Positions 13,790-22,581 of a stretch of 35,147 nucleotides of DNA are shown here, piece after piece. Source of the DNA: Herbiconiux sp. (lineage in GTDB: Bacteria; Actinomycetota; Actinomycetes; Actinomycetales; Microbacteriaceae); contig NZ_JAHFUY010000044.1 of NCBI RefSeq assembly GCF_023264895.1, positions 1 to 35,147 on the forward strand, in the 5' to 3' direction. Each line of letters begins with the position of its first letter. The first letter of the stretch is position 1. The notes beneath the pieces are model-generated. The model saw only the letters and a program-made list of their open reading frames with translations, was not told the origin of the DNA and did not search any database. The translations under genes were made by a program, and so were the position numbers.

Positions 13790-14809
13790 ATGGAACGCTC
13801 GATCGACCTGGAAGCCCCCGCCGCTCCCCACGAGCGCGCCGACGTCTCCGCGGTCACCGTGCGGAACGGTCGGTTCTGGATCCCGGGAGACGTCACGCAG
13901 GTCGGCATCACCGTGCAGAGCGGCCCGATGTACGTCTACTGGGAGGCGCCCGAGGTCGTCACCCGGCCGCATCCGGTGATCTTCGTGCACGGCGGCGGAT
14001 CGCAGGGCACCGACTGGCTCGGCACGGTCGACGGCCGCCCGGGGTGGGCCCGCCGCTTCGTGGAGGCCGGCTTCGCGGTCTACGTGGTCGACCGCCCCGG
14101 GCACGGGCGCTCGGCCTTCCACCCCGACGTGATCGGTGCGATGGGGCCGCAGTTCGGCTACGAGCCGGCGGTGGGCCTGTTCATCGACTCCGCCACCGAC
14201 GAGCCCCACACGGCCTGGCCCTGGGGGTCGGCGCCCGGCGACCCCGAGATGGACCAGCTGATCGCCGCCGTCGGCCCGCTGCCCGCCGACCTCGGACTCA
14301 GTGAGGAGCTCGACAGCGACCGCCTCGCCGCGCTGCTCGACCTCACGGGCCCCGCGGTGCTCGTGACCCACTCCGCGGGCGGCCCCTCCGGCTGGCTCAC
14401 CGCGGCGCTCCGGCCCGGCCTCGTGACGGCGATCGCCGCGATCGAGCCGATGGGCCCGGCCTTCGCCGAGTTCCCCGGTCTCGGCACCCTCACCTGGGGC
14501 CTCACGGCCGCACCGCTCGCCTACGACGCGGGCTACGAGACCCCCGCCGCGGTCGAGGCCGCGCCGGCCGGCGAGCGCACCGTCGCCGCTCTCGCGGGCC
14601 TGCCGGTCGCCGTCTTCACCGGGGGCAGCTCGCCGTTCTCGCACGTGGCGCCGGCCGTGGTCGAGTTCCTCGGGCACGCCGGGGCCGCCGCCGAGTGGGT
14701 GCACCTGCCCGACCTCGGCATCCACGGAAACGGCCACGGCCTCATGTACGAGCTCAACTCGGACGACACCGTGCGGCCGGTCATCGACTGGATCGCCGCC
14801 CACGACTGA
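13790..14809 (+). CDS. Alpha/beta-hydrolase
   Basis: The 339-aa protein has an N-terminal strand region (GRFWIPGDVTQVGITVQSGPMYVYW), the oxyanion HGGG (about 67-70), VDRPGHGRS, and the nucleophile elbow THSAGG with Ser 195. A GIHGNGHGLM segment near the C-terminus supplies the likely catalytic His. The family includes esterases and C-C hydrolases; substrate is not set by sequence. I chose ATG 13790, which leaves a leader of about 84 bases after the promoter; an in-frame TTG at 13721 would add 23 residues. Neither has a strong ribosome site. It is the first gene of the long rightward operon. Confidence 0.78.
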   Translation: MERSIDLEAPAAPHERADVSAVTVRNGRFWIPGDVTQVGITVQSGPMYVYWEAPEVVTRPHPVIFVHGGGSQGTDWLGTVDGRPGWARRFVEAGFAVYVVDRPGHGRSAFHPDVIGAMGPQFGYEPAVGLFIDSATDEPHTAWPWGSAPGDPEMDQLIAAVGPLPADLGLSEELDSDRLAALLDLTGPAVLVTHSAGGPSGWLTAALRPGLVTAIAAIEPMGPAFAEFPGLGTLTWGLTAAPLAYDAGYETPAAVEAAPAGERTVAALAGLPVAVFTGGSSPFSHVAPAVVEFLGHAGAAAEWVHLPDLGIHGNGHGLMYELNSDDTVRPVIDWIAAHD

Positions 14810-14959
14810 CCTGCTCCAGCGCACCACCTGCTCCTTGCACCGCCTGCTCCACCCCGTTCCACTGCACCGCCCGCACCGCCAGCTCCGCCGCACCGACTGC
14901 TCCGCCAGCTCCGCCGCACCGCCAGCCCCGCCCGCGCCACCGAACGAGAGAGAGCCGCC
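14810..14959. repeat. Degenerate 17-bp tandem repeats in the intergenic gap
   Basis: This 150-base gap between the hydrolase and the first flavin monooxygenase is made mostly of degenerate units of the form (C/A)(T/A)GCTCC-N3-GCACCG(C/A). Clear copies include CAGCTCCGCCGCACCG twice and CTGCTCCTTGCACCGC. It ends with GAGAGAGAG near the ribosome site of the next gene. No promoter is evident; it may be slippage-born spacer. Confidence 0.6.
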
Positions 14960-16162
14960 ATGCCTGTCAGCACCGCAGCCCCCCGCACCGCGGCCCCCCG
15001 CACCGCGCTCCATGTCAGCGATGACTTCGAGCCCCTGATGGAGCGCCTCGACGCGATCCTGCCGCTGATCACGGGGAGCGGCGCGCAGAACGACCTCGAC
15101 GGCCACCTCACGCCCGAGGTCGAACAGGCCCTCGCCGCCACCGGGGTCTACGGCATGACCGTGCCGGCCGAGCTCGGCGGCTACGAGTTCTCGCCCACCC
15201 AGGTCATCAAGGCGGTCGAGCGCCTCGCGGCCGCGGACGCCTCCACCGCCTGGGTCACCATGGCCCTCCAGATGGAGACCGGGAGCACCGCCGCCTACCT
15301 CGACCCCGCCGCGGCCCGCGAGCTCTACGCCGACGGCTTGCCGCTGCACGCCGGGCAGGGCACCAAGCCCGGCATCGCGGTGCCGGTCGAGGGCGGCTAC
15401 CGCCTCTCGGGCTCGTGGTCGTTCGCCTCGGGCATGCACCAGGCCACGCGCCTCCAGACCGCGGCGCTCGTGCGCGAGACGGGCGAGTCGCTCATGATCA
15501 CGGTGCCCGCCGCATCCGCGACCCTCATCGACAACTGGGACGTGATGGGGCTGAAGGCGACCGGCAGCATCGACTACGACCTCGAGGACGTGTTCGTGCC
15601 CGCCGAGCACGCCTGGCCGGCCGCCACCATGGAGCCCCGCACCGGCGGCGCGCTCTACCGCATCGGCATCGTGAACCTGTCGGGGCTCGGTCACGCCGGC
15701 TGGGCCCTCGGCGTGGCGCGCCGCATGCTCGACGAGCTGGGCGCGCTCGCCCGCCGCAAGACGGGTTCGCGGGGCGCGACCGTCGACTCCGCCCACTTCT
15801 ACGCCGAGTACGCGAAGGCCGAGGCGAAGGCGCGCTCGGCCCGCGCGTGGCTCCTCGAGGTGTGGGCCGACAACGAGGCCACGCTCGCCGCCGGGCTGCC
15901 GCTCTCGGACGAGCAGGAGACGCTCATCCGGCTCGCCCTCAGCAACGCGACCTGGATGGCCCACGAGGTCACGATGACCGTCTACACGTGGGCCGGCACC
16001 GCGGCGCTCCGCTCGGGCGACCTGCAGCGCTACTTCCGTGACATGCACGCCGGCACCCAGCACGTGACGAGCGGGCCCGGTGTGGTGCAGGGCTGCGGGC
16101 AGATGCTCGCGGGTCTCGCCCCCGGACGGCGCTGGATGTTCCTCGACCTCGTACCCGCCTGA
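14960..16162 (+). CDS. Acyl-CoA-dehydrogenase-fold flavin monooxygenase (group D)
   Basis: The 400-aa protein has the acyl-CoA dehydrogenase fold in the form of two-component FMN/FAD hydroxylases (HsaA, DszC, IacA, HpaH-type). Visible are TGVYGMTVPAELGGYEFSP, then DASTAWVTMALQME, SGSWSFASGMHQATR in the middle beta domain, VMGLKATGSIDYDLEDVFVP, and the C-terminal helix bundle ending HVTSGPGVVQGCGQMLAG. Such enzymes use reduced flavin from a separate reductase to hydroxylate an aromatic or heteroaromatic ring; no reductase gene is seen here. The N-terminus is a short Thr/Ala/Pro repeat (TAAPRTAAPRTA). A GAGAGAG site precedes ATG 14960. It is followed by the importer genes in the same operon. 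Confidence 0.88.
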   Translation: MPVSTAAPRTAAPRTALHVSDDFEPLMERLDAILPLITGSGAQNDLDGHLTPEVEQALAATGVYGMTVPAELGGYEFSPTQVIKAVERLAAADASTAWVTMALQMETGSTAAYLDPAAARELYADGLPLHAGQGTKPGIAVPVEGGYRLSGSWSFASGMHQATRLQTAALVRETGESLMITVPAASATLIDNWDVMGLKATGSIDYDLEDVFVPAEHAWPAATMEPRTGGALYRIGIVNLSGLGHAGWALGVARRMLDELGALARRKTGSRGATVDSAHFYAEYAKAEAKARSARAWLLEVWADNEATLAAGLPLSDEQETLIRLALSNATWMAHEVTMTVYTWAGTAALRSGDLQRYFRDMHAGTQHVTSGPGVVQGCGQMLAGLAPGRRWMFLDLVPA

Positions 16163-16198
16163 CCCCGTACCGCCTGACCCCCGCACCCGCCTGACCCG
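16151..16198. repeat. Three tandem 16-bp units over the stop codon of the monooxygenase gene
   Basis: GTACCCGCCTGACCCC, GTACCGCCTGACCCCC and GCACCCGCCTGACCCG stand end to end, each holding CCTGA. The first TGA is the real stop (16160-16162); the later copies lie in the gap before the lipoprotein gene. It looks like a duplication of the gene's 3' end. Confidence 0.75.
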
Positions 16199-16248
16199 TC
16201 CCTCCCCATCCCGATCCACTCGCAGCACGACGAAGCAAAGGACGCACC

Positions 16249-17280
16249 ATGAGAAACCGCAGACCGGCCGCAGTCGCCGCCGTCCTGGCCACCGCCACCG
16301 CCGTGGCCGTCGCCCTGACCGGCTGTGCCACGTCGTCGACCGCCACCCCCGACTCCACGGGCTCGGCCGAGGGCGACGCCCAGACCGTCACGGTCGGCAT
16401 CGACATCCCGTTCCACCCGCTCTACGCCTACCTCACCGCCAAGAGCGACGAGATCTTCGCCGATTCCGGCTACGACATCGACTTCGAGGTGCTCGACGCC
16501 ACGACCCTCGTGCCGAGCTTCGGCCGCGGCGACATCGACATCGTCACGACCGTTCCCTCGTTCCAGCCCCGGATCAAGGACCAGTACGGCATCGACACCC
16601 AGTTCTTCTACCCGATGGCCCGCTGGACCCCGGGCTCCGAGCTCTACGTCGCCGGCGACTCCGACATCCAGTCGATCGAGGACCTCGCGGGCAAGAAGGT
16701 CGCCATCCCGCCGCTCGCCACTCGCTTCGGTGCCGAGGAGGCCGCGGTGCTCGCCACCACGGGTGAGACCATCCAGGACTACTTCGAGCTCACCGAGACC
16801 GACGCCGCCGCGCAGGAGCTCACCCTCGGCCGTGCCGACGCCGCGTTCATCGAGGCTCCCGCCACCGCCCCGCTGATCGAGGCAGGCTTCCGTCCGGTCT
16901 ACAACGTGCAGGAGGCCTTCGAGGAGGAGTTCGGCGACCCGGCGGTGCTGAGCGGCGGGTTCATCGCGAGCAACGAGTTCGCCGAGGCCAACCCCGAGGT
17001 GATCGATCTCATCGTGCAGGCGACTCAGGATGTCTGGACCCAGTTCCAGGAGGACCCCGACTCGGTGCTCACCGTCGCGAGCGACGAGACCGGCATCCCG
17101 GTCGAGCAGCTCGAGCTCGTCTCGCAGATCCTCAACCTCGCCGAGATGCCCGACGACCAGAAGATCGTCTCCGAGACCGACGTGGCCACCTGGAGCGCGA
17201 TCTTCCCACTGCTCGTCGAGGCCGGCTTCCTCACCGAGGAGCCCGAGGACCCGGCATCGATGTTCATCGTCACGGAATGA
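16249..17280 (+). CDS. ABC importer substrate-binding lipoprotein, NMT1/SsuA-like
   Basis: The 343-aa protein begins with a basic signal peptide and lipobox LTGC (Cys 26), so it is anchored outside the membrane. The mature part shows an NMT1/THI5- or SsuA-like binding fold (IDIPFHPLYAYLTAKSDEIF, FGRGDIDIVTTVPSFQPRIK, DLAGKKVAIPP, LGRADAAFIEAPATAP). Family members bring in sulfonates, nitrate, aromatic acids, pyrimidine precursors and similar small molecules. Its stop overlaps the permease start (ATGA). Taken with the oxygenases, an aromatic substrate is likely, by inference. Confidence 0.92.
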   Translation: MRNRRPAAVAAVLATATAVAVALTGCATSSTATPDSTGSAEGDAQTVTVGIDIPFHPLYAYLTAKSDEIFADSGYDIDFEVLDATTLVPSFGRGDIDIVTTVPSFQPRIKDQYGIDTQFFYPMARWTPGSELYVAGDSDIQSIEDLAGKKVAIPPLATRFGAEEAAVLATTGETIQDYFELTETDAAAQELTLGRADAAFIEAPATAPLIEAGFRPVYNVQEAFEEEFGDPAVLSGGFIASNEFAEANPEVIDLIVQATQDVWTQFQEDPDSVLTVASDETGIPVEQLELVSQILNLAEMPDDQKIVSETDVATWSAIFPLLVEAGFLTEEPEDPASMFIVTE

Positions 17281-18152
17281 GTGTCGTGACGAGCCCCGCC
17301 CCCACCGTCGGTGCACCGGCTGCCACGTCGGCCGGTGCACCCGGGGCCCCGGCCGCCGCCGGCGCCTCCACTCCGTCCGCGCCCGTTCGCCGGCGCGGGG
17401 GCTGGAAGCGCCCCGCCCGCGTGATCCTGAGCGTCATCGTGATCTTCGCGGTCTGGGCGATCGCCTCCACCCAGTTCCCGTCGTACATCCTGCCCTCGCC
17501 GCTGGATGTCTGGGACCAGTTCCTCAGCGCCGTCGGCCGGGGGGTCTGGGTCGAGGAGATTCTCGCCACCGTGCAGCACCTGCTCGCCGCCTTCGGTCTG
17601 GTGATCGTGATCGGACTGCCGCTCGGCATCCTGATCGGCCGCTCGAAGATCGCCGAGGACCTCGCCCGGGTGCCGATGATCTTCCTGCAGACCGTGCCCA
17701 CGATCGTGCTGATCGCCCTCGCCCTCGTGATCATGGGCGTGAGCGACACCGCGGTGATCGGGGTGACGGTGGCCGGCTCGATCAGCTACTTCCTCATCAA
17801 CGTCATTCAGGGAACGCGCTCGATCGATCCCGACCTCACCGAGATGAGCCGGGCCTACCAGGCCTCGGAGGGCTCGATCATGCGCTCGGTCGTGCTGCCC
17901 TCGGTGGTCCCCTACCTCCTGGCGGGAGCCCGGATCACGCTCGGCGTGGCCTGGCAGATCACGCTCTTCTCGGAGTACCTGATGGGCACCGCGGGCGTGG
18001 GCTTCCAGGTCAACACCTCCATCAAGCTCCTCGACACCGCGGCGGTGTTCATGTGGGGCCTCTCCATCGTCGCGCTCACGCTGCTGGTGGAGTACGGCAT
18101 CTTCCGGCCGGTGGAGCGACTGCTCACCCGCCACGTGAAAGGACGATCATGA
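17277..18152 (+). CDS. ABC importer permease, SsuC/TauC type
   Basis: The 291-aa protein has an Ala/Pro-rich cytoplasmic N-terminus and about six membrane helices of the binding-protein-dependent transport type. Its coupling loop region is EMSRAYQASEGSIMRSVVLPSVVPYLLAGARI, the pattern EAAxxxGAxxxxxxxxVxLP. The start overlaps the lipoprotein stop by 4 bases and its stop overlaps the ATPase start by 4 bases, giving one translational block of importer genes. Confidence 0.93.
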   Translation: MSVVTSPAPTVGAPAATSAGAPGAPAAAGASTPSAPVRRRGGWKRPARVILSVIVIFAVWAIASTQFPSYILPSPLDVWDQFLSAVGRGVWVEEILATVQHLLAAFGLVIVIGLPLGILIGRSKIAEDLARVPMIFLQTVPTIVLIALALVIMGVSDTAVIGVTVAGSISYFLINVIQGTRSIDPDLTEMSRAYQASEGSIMRSVVLPSVVPYLLAGARITLGVAWQITLFSEYLMGTAGVGFQVNTSIKLLDTAAVFMWGLSIVALTLLVEYGIFRPVERLLTRHVKGRS

Positions 18153-18931
18153 CGATCACGGCCGATACCGGAGCGGCGACGGCGGCGCCCATGGTGGGCT
18201 TCCGCGGGGTGGGCAAGACCTACCCCAAGCAGGCCCTGCCGGTGCTCGAGGGCATCGACCTCGAGCTCCGCGAGGGCGAGGTGGTGGCCCTCATCGGCCC
18301 CTCCGGCTGCGGCAAGTCGACCCTGCTCAACATCCTCGCCGGGCTCACCGACGTCTCGACCGGCACCGTCGACCTCGCGCGGTCGGATCTCCGGAGTGCC
18401 TACGTGTTCCAGAACCCGCGGCTGCTGCCGTGGCGCACGGTGCTGAAGAACGTGGAGTTCGCCCTCGAGCAGATCGGCGTGCCGGCCGAGGAGCGCCGCC
18501 GGCGCGCCCTCGCGGCCCTCGAGACGGTGCACCTCGGCGAGCACGTCGACAAGTTCCCGAACCAGCTGAGCGGCGGCATGCAGCAGCGCGCCGCCCTCGC
18601 CAGGGGCATCGCGATCGAGCCCACCCTGCTGCTGCTCGACGAGCCGCTCGGGGCGCTCGACGCGCTCACCCGCAGCTACCTGCAGGAGGAGCTCCTCCGC
18701 ATCATCGCGGAGCTGAAGACCACGACCCTCCTCGTGACCCACGACATCGACGAGGCCATCCTGCTCGCCGACCGCGTGGTGGTGCTCTCCAGCCGGCCCG
18801 CGCGCATCCGGGAGATCTTCGAGGTGCCGTTCGGCGCCGCACGGTCGCTCGACACGATCATCGGCGACCCGCGCTTCGGCGCCCTCCGGCACGAGATCCG
18901 CGAGCTGCTGCGACCGGAGGTGGCGGCATGA
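18149..18931 (+). CDS. ABC importer ATP-binding protein, SsuB/TauB type
   Basis: The 260-aa protein has Walker A GPSGCGKST (residues 50-58), Q-loop FQNPRLLPW, signature LSGGMQQR (140-147) and Walker B LLLLDEP (160-166), followed by the switch His in VTHDIDEA. The QNPRLLPWRT form is characteristic of the nitrate/sulfonate/taurine subgroup. The start ATG 18149 has GAAAGGA upstream and overlaps the permease stop. It powers the importer encoded with it. Confidence 0.95.
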   Translation: MTITADTGAATAAPMVGFRGVGKTYPKQALPVLEGIDLELREGEVVALIGPSGCGKSTLLNILAGLTDVSTGTVDLARSDLRSAYVFQNPRLLPWRTVLKNVEFALEQIGVPAEERRRRALAALETVHLGEHVDKFPNQLSGGMQQRAALARGIAIEPTLLLLDEPLGALDALTRSYLQEELLRIIAELKTTTLLVTHDIDEAILLADRVVVLSSRPARIREIFEVPFGAARSLDTIIGDPRFGALRHEIRELLRPEVAA

Positions 18932-19461
18932 GCGAAACCGCCCAGACCCCACCGAGCCCGCGGACCGCGGCGGGCGAGGTCGTTATCGTCCGCGACACCG
19001 AGCGTGAGTCGCTCTGGTTCCTCGGTGACCTCGTCGAGATCATCGTCGACGGCTCGAAGACCGGCGGCCGCCTCACGGTGGCCATGCACCACGCCCGCCC
19101 GAGCTCACAGCCGCCGCTGCACGAGCACGACGCCGAGGACGAGATCTTCTTCATCCTCGAGGGCGAGATCACCTACTGGGCGCAGGGCATCACGGCGACC
19201 CTCGGCGCGGGCGACTTCATCCTGCTGCCGAAGGACGTGCCGCACAGCTTCCAGGTCTCGCCCGACCGGGAGGCGCGCTGGCTCGTCATCCTCGCCCCCT
19301 CGGGCTTCGAGGACTTTCTGCGCGAGGCCTCCGACCCGGCCGGGCACCGCGGGCTGCCGGCGGACTTCACGATGACCCCCGCGATCGAGTCGCGCCTCAT
19401 GACCGCGGCCGCGACGGCGGGGATCACCATCCTCGGCCCTCCCGGCACCCGCCCGTCCTGA
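18928..19461 (+). CDS. Cupin-domain protein (quercetin dioxygenase-like, 177 aa)
   Basis: A single cupin with motif 1 PPLHEHDAEDEIFFILEGEI and motif 2 GDFILLPKDVPHSFQV supplies His, His, Glu and His ligands. The layout resembles quercetin dioxygenase-like cupins that contain a C-terminal helix pair (GFEDFLREASDPAGH). Its ATG overlaps the ATPase stop by 4 bases with GGAGG upstream, so it is coupled to the importer. Its role is probably oxidation or isomerisation of a pathway intermediate. Metal and substrate are not known from sequence. Confidence 0.84.
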   Translation: MSETAQTPPSPRTAAGEVVIVRDTERESLWFLGDLVEIIVDGSKTGGRLTVAMHHARPSSQPPLHEHDAEDEIFFILEGEITYWAQGITATLGAGDFILLPKDVPHSFQVSPDREARWLVILAPSGFEDFLREASDPAGHRGLPADFTMTPAIESRLMTAAATAGITILGPPGTRPS

Positions 19462-19472
19462 CAGGAGAACCC

Positions 19473-19892
19473 ATGTCCAACCTCCCCCTCGTCGAGCGCT
19501 TCTGGGCGGCCAACGCCACGGGCGACGTCGACACCCTGAAGGCCGTGCTCGCTCCGGATGTCGAGTGGACGGTCGTCGGCCGCACCGTTCCCATCGCGAA
19601 GACCTACCACGGCCAGGACGAGTTCTTCGGCGAGCTCATCGCCACCCTCATCGCCTCGTTCACGCCCGGCACCGTGCAGATGACGGTCACCGGCATGTTC
19701 GAGGACCTCGAGCGCTCCACCGTCGTCACGCAGGTGCACGAGCGGGCCGAGTCCGTCACGGGCGCGACCTTCGACAACGACATCGTGACCGTCATGACCA
19801 TCGCCGACGGCCGGATCGTGGCCGCCGCCGAGTACATGGACCTCCTCGAGGTCTCCCGCAGCATCCCTGCGCCCACCGAAGCCCTCCAGTAG
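19473..19892 (+). CDS. SnoaL/NTF2-like protein (139 aa)
   Basis: The alpha+beta cone fold of the SnoaL/NTF2-like group is indicated by LVERFWAANATGDVDTLKAVLAPDVEWTVVG, the middle TPGTVQMTVTGMFEDLERSTVV and IADGRIVAAAEYMDLLEV. Proteins of this group are ketosteroid-isomerase-like enzymes, cyclases or hydrolases that use small aromatic or polyketide ligands. ACAGGAGAA stands just before ATG 19473 and the cupin gene ends 11 bases earlier. An isomerase or lyase step in the aromatic pathway is likely, inferred only from neighbours. Confidence 0.85.
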   Translation: MSNLPLVERFWAANATGDVDTLKAVLAPDVEWTVVGRTVPIAKTYHGQDEFFGELIATLIASFTPGTVQMTVTGMFEDLERSTVVTQVHERAESVTGATFDNDIVTVMTIADGRIVAAAEYMDLLEVSRSIPAPTEALQ

Positions 19893-19920
19893 CACTACCC
19901 ACATAAGAGGAGTCAGCACC

Positions 19921-21168
19921 ATGGAAAGCACCGCAACCCTCGAGGCCCCCGCCGCACCCACGCCCGCAGCACCCACGCCCGCCGAGAGCGTCGCGACCAC
20001 GGCGGAGATCGTGCGCCGCATCCACGAGATCGGCCCGACCCTCCGCGCAAACTGGGCCGCCGGCGAGGCCGGCCGCTGCCTGCCGGCCGAGTCGATCGCC
20101 GCCATCCAGTCGACCGGAGCCTTCGACATCGCACGCCTCGCCCGCTACGGCGGCTACGAGGGTGGCGCCCTCATGCTCGCCGAGGTCGCCCGCACCCTCG
20201 CCTACTACTGCGCTGCGTCCGGCTGGGTCACAGTCATCTCGAACGGCTCGGTCATGCTCACCAACCGTTTCGAGGACTCCGTGGTCGACGAGGTCTTCGG
20301 CTCGGGCGAGACCGTGAAGATGGCCTCGATCTTCGTGAGCCCGCACGGCTTCGCGAAGGGCGAGGGCGGCGGCTACCGGGTGGCGGGGGAGTGGCCGTAC
20401 TCCTCGAACGTCAACGACTCCGACTGGGCCATCGGCATCCTCCCCGTGCAGCGTGAAGGTGCCCCCGAGGGCGAGACCGAGATCGGCTTCGCCCTCATGA
20501 AGCGCGGCGAGTACACCGTCAAGGACACCTGGCACACCGTCGGCATGCGCGCCACGGGCAGCAACACGATCGTGGCGGAGGACGTCTGGATCCCCGCCGA
20601 CCGCATCTGCTTCTACGAGCGCCTGATGGGGGAGGACTTCGAGACGGATGCCTCGGCGCCGCTCGGCCGCCGGCTCACCCCCATGGCCACCATGGCCACC
20701 ACCATCTCGGCGCCGATCGTGGGCGCCGCCCAGGCCGCGCTCGACATCGTGGCCGCGAACGCGAAGAAGAGGGGTGTGGCGAACACGACCTACGCGAAGC
20801 AGAACGAGTCGGGTGCGTTCGTGAAGGATCTCGGCGAGGCGGCGATGAAGATCGACACCTCCATCCTGCATCTCACCCGCGCGGCCGAGCTCATCGACCG
20901 CACCGCGCAGGGCACCGTGCCGCTCACCTCCGAGCAGCGTGCGAAGATCCGCGGAGACGCCGGGCACTCGGGCCGCAGCACGGTCGAGGCCATGAACGAG
21001 CTGATGTGGCTGGCCGGCTCGTCGGCGTTCGCCGCGTCGAGCCCCCTCGAGAAGCTGTGGCGCGACGTCAACACGGGCGCCCGGCACGGCGCCGTGGCGG
21101 CTCCGATGAGCTACGAGGTGTTCGCCGACGGGCTCGTGGGCGCCGACTACATCGTCCCCGTGCTCTGA
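19921..21168 (+). CDS. Second acyl-CoA-dehydrogenase-fold flavin monooxygenase (415 aa)
   Basis: Same fold as the 14960-16162 product but only distantly similar: ESIAAIQSTGAFDIARLARYGGYEGG, YYCAASGWVTVISN, AGEWPYSSNVNDSDWAIG, VGMRATGSNTIVAEDVWIPADRI and a helical C-terminus (SAFAASSPLEKLWRDVNTGARH). These are marks of HpaB/HsaA/IacA-type two-component hydroxylases. The first 30 residues are Ala/Pro/Thr-rich linker. AGAGGAG stands upstream of ATG 19921. Two enzymes of this type in one operon suggest two sequential hydroxylations or two related substrates. Confidence 0.87.
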   Translation: MESTATLEAPAAPTPAAPTPAESVATTAEIVRRIHEIGPTLRANWAAGEAGRCLPAESIAAIQSTGAFDIARLARYGGYEGGALMLAEVARTLAYYCAASGWVTVISNGSVMLTNRFEDSVVDEVFGSGETVKMASIFVSPHGFAKGEGGGYRVAGEWPYSSNVNDSDWAIGILPVQREGAPEGETEIGFALMKRGEYTVKDTWHTVGMRATGSNTIVAEDVWIPADRICFYERLMGEDFETDASAPLGRRLTPMATMATTISAPIVGAAQAALDIVAANAKKRGVANTTYAKQNESGAFVKDLGEAAMKIDTSILHLTRAAELIDRTAQGTVPLTSEQRAKIRGDAGHSGRSTVEAMNELMWLAGSSAFAASSPLEKLWRDVNTGARHGAVAAPMSYEVFADGLVGADYIVPVL

Positions 21169-21182
21169 CGCGGCCCGGTCGA

Positions 21183-22478
21183 GTGAACCGCGTCATCGCG
21201 TCGTTCGGGCTGCGCTACGCCGAGCTCCCGGGCGGGGAGCGGTTCGCCGCCCCCGTCCGGGCTCGCGGCCCGGCAGGAGATCGGGACCGCGTGCGGCGCC
21301 TCGTCGACGTGCCCGTGTTCCCGCAGCTGCCGAGCCGGCTCTCGGCGGCGATGGGCACCGAGCTCGAGCGCAACCCGCAGTCCGAAGACGCCTTCCTCCT
21401 CAACGTGTGGGCGCCGGAGGGCGCCCGCGACCTCCCGGTGCTCGTCTACCTGCACGGCGGGGCGTGGGCGACGGGCGGCGGATCGGCGGCCTGGTACGAC
21501 GGATCGGTGCTCGCGGCCCGCGGCATCGTGGTGGTCACCGTCAACTACCGGGTGGGCCCCCTCGCACACCTGCAGCCGGGCGACACCGAGGTGCTGCACA
21601 ACCGCCCGGTGGAGGATCTGCTGCTCGCCCTCGACTGGGTGCAGGAGAACATCTCCTCCTACGGCGGCGACCCGCTCGAGGTGACGGTGGCCGGCCACTC
21701 CGCGGGCGGCTGGTACGGGCACGCGCTGAGCGTGCATCCGGCCGCCAGAGGGCTGCTCCGACGGGTGGCCCACCTCAGCATGGGCACCGAGCCCGGGCGC
21801 TCGCCGGAGCTCGCCCGCGCCATCACGGCGAGGGTGCAGGAGCTCACGGGGGATGCGTCGCTGCAGCGGGTGCCCCTCGACCAGCTGCTCGCGGCGGGCC
21901 GTGCGGCGCTCGCCGTCGACCGGCCGCTGGGGGAGCTCCCGCGCTCGTACCTCCCGGCGGAGGGCGAGTTCGCGGCACCCGACCTGTTCGACCCGCAGGT
22001 CGCGGCGGCGAGCTGTCACGCGGAGGCCGTGTACCTCCGCACCACGGCCGACGAGACGGGGATCTTCAGCTTCGCCGACCCGGCCGATCGCGCCGTGACC
22101 GATGCGCAGGTCGACGGCCTCGCGGACCAGTGGGGTGCCCCGCCGCCCGCCGGTGCCACGCCCTACGAGCGCCTCGTCTCCCTCACCACCCGGCGCCACT
22201 TCTCGGGGTTCGCCGGGGAGCTCGCCGCCGCCCACGCCGCCCTCGCCCGCCCCGTGCAGCTCGAGCTGTTCGAGGAGCGCAGCCCGCTCGAGGGCCTCGG
22301 CTCCGCCCACTGCTTCGACCTGCCCTTCCAGTTCGGCAACCGGCCGCTCTGGGGAGACGCCCCGATGCTCGAGGGCGTGCACCCCGTGCGCTTCGCCGAG
22401 GTCTCGGCCCACTGGGTGCAGAACCTGGCCGACTTCGTCTCCGGACATCCGGTGCCGAAAAAATCCATTCCGCACTAG
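21183..22478 (+). CDS. Carboxylesterase type B
   Basis: The 431-aa protein shows the type B carboxylesterase layout: RFAAPVRARGP at the N-terminus, LNVWAPEG, oxyanion LHGGAWATG, nucleophile elbow GHSAGG with Ser 173, acidic residue in TADETGIFS, and GSAHCFDLPFQFGN with the active-site His. It has no signal peptide, so it is cytoplasmic. It probably hydrolyses an ester or lactone intermediate. GTG 21183, 14 bases after the monooxygenase stop, has no strong ribosome site, so translation likely re-initiates after it. It is the last gene of the operon, and a regulatory palindrome starts right after its stop. Confidence 0.87.
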   Translation: MNRVIASFGLRYAELPGGERFAAPVRARGPAGDRDRVRRLVDVPVFPQLPSRLSAAMGTELERNPQSEDAFLLNVWAPEGARDLPVLVYLHGGAWATGGGSAAWYDGSVLAARGIVVVTVNYRVGPLAHLQPGDTEVLHNRPVEDLLLALDWVQENISSYGGDPLEVTVAGHSAGGWYGHALSVHPAARGLLRRVAHLSMGTEPGRSPELARAITARVQELTGDASLQRVPLDQLLAAGRAALAVDRPLGELPRSYLPAEGEFAAPDLFDPQVAAASCHAEAVYLRTTADETGIFSFADPADRAVTDAQVDGLADQWGAPPPAGATPYERLVSLTTRRHFSGFAGELAAAHAALARPVQLELFEERSPLEGLGSAHCFDLPFQFGNRPLWGDAPMLEGVHPVRFAEVSAHWVQNLADFVSGHPVPKKSIPH

Positions 22479-22504
22479 TGACGATCGTAACTGCAATGTA
22501 ATCT
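22479..22504 (+). promoter_or_regulatory. Operator/promoter element 1: TGACGATCGTAA palindrome and TAATCT
   Basis: TGACGATCGTAA (22479-22490) differs by one base from the perfect 12-bp palindrome TGACGATCGTCA. Eight bases later comes TAATCT (22499-22504), a -10-like box. Downstream GAAACGAA is also shared with element 2. The ligase operon starts at 22582. The same layout occurs at 28187 and 33057. Confidence 0.68.
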
Positions 22505-22581
22505 GGCCGAAACGAACGATGCCTACTGTCGATGGAGTACCCGCTCCATCACGCCGGAATCGAACGAAAGGTGATTCGCTG

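Noticed and set aside
13672-14304. A start ATG at 13672 opening another frame
   Set aside because: The frame is shifted relative to the hydrolase domains and lacks any similarity.
14810-14959. The tandem repeats as a CRISPR array
   Set aside because: Units are 17 bp, degenerate, without spacers of constant size, and no cas gene is near.
13415-16228. A 937-codon open frame on the minus strand
   Set aside because: It is antisense to the XRE-OsmC, hydrolase and monooxygenase genes, which have clear domains and starts.
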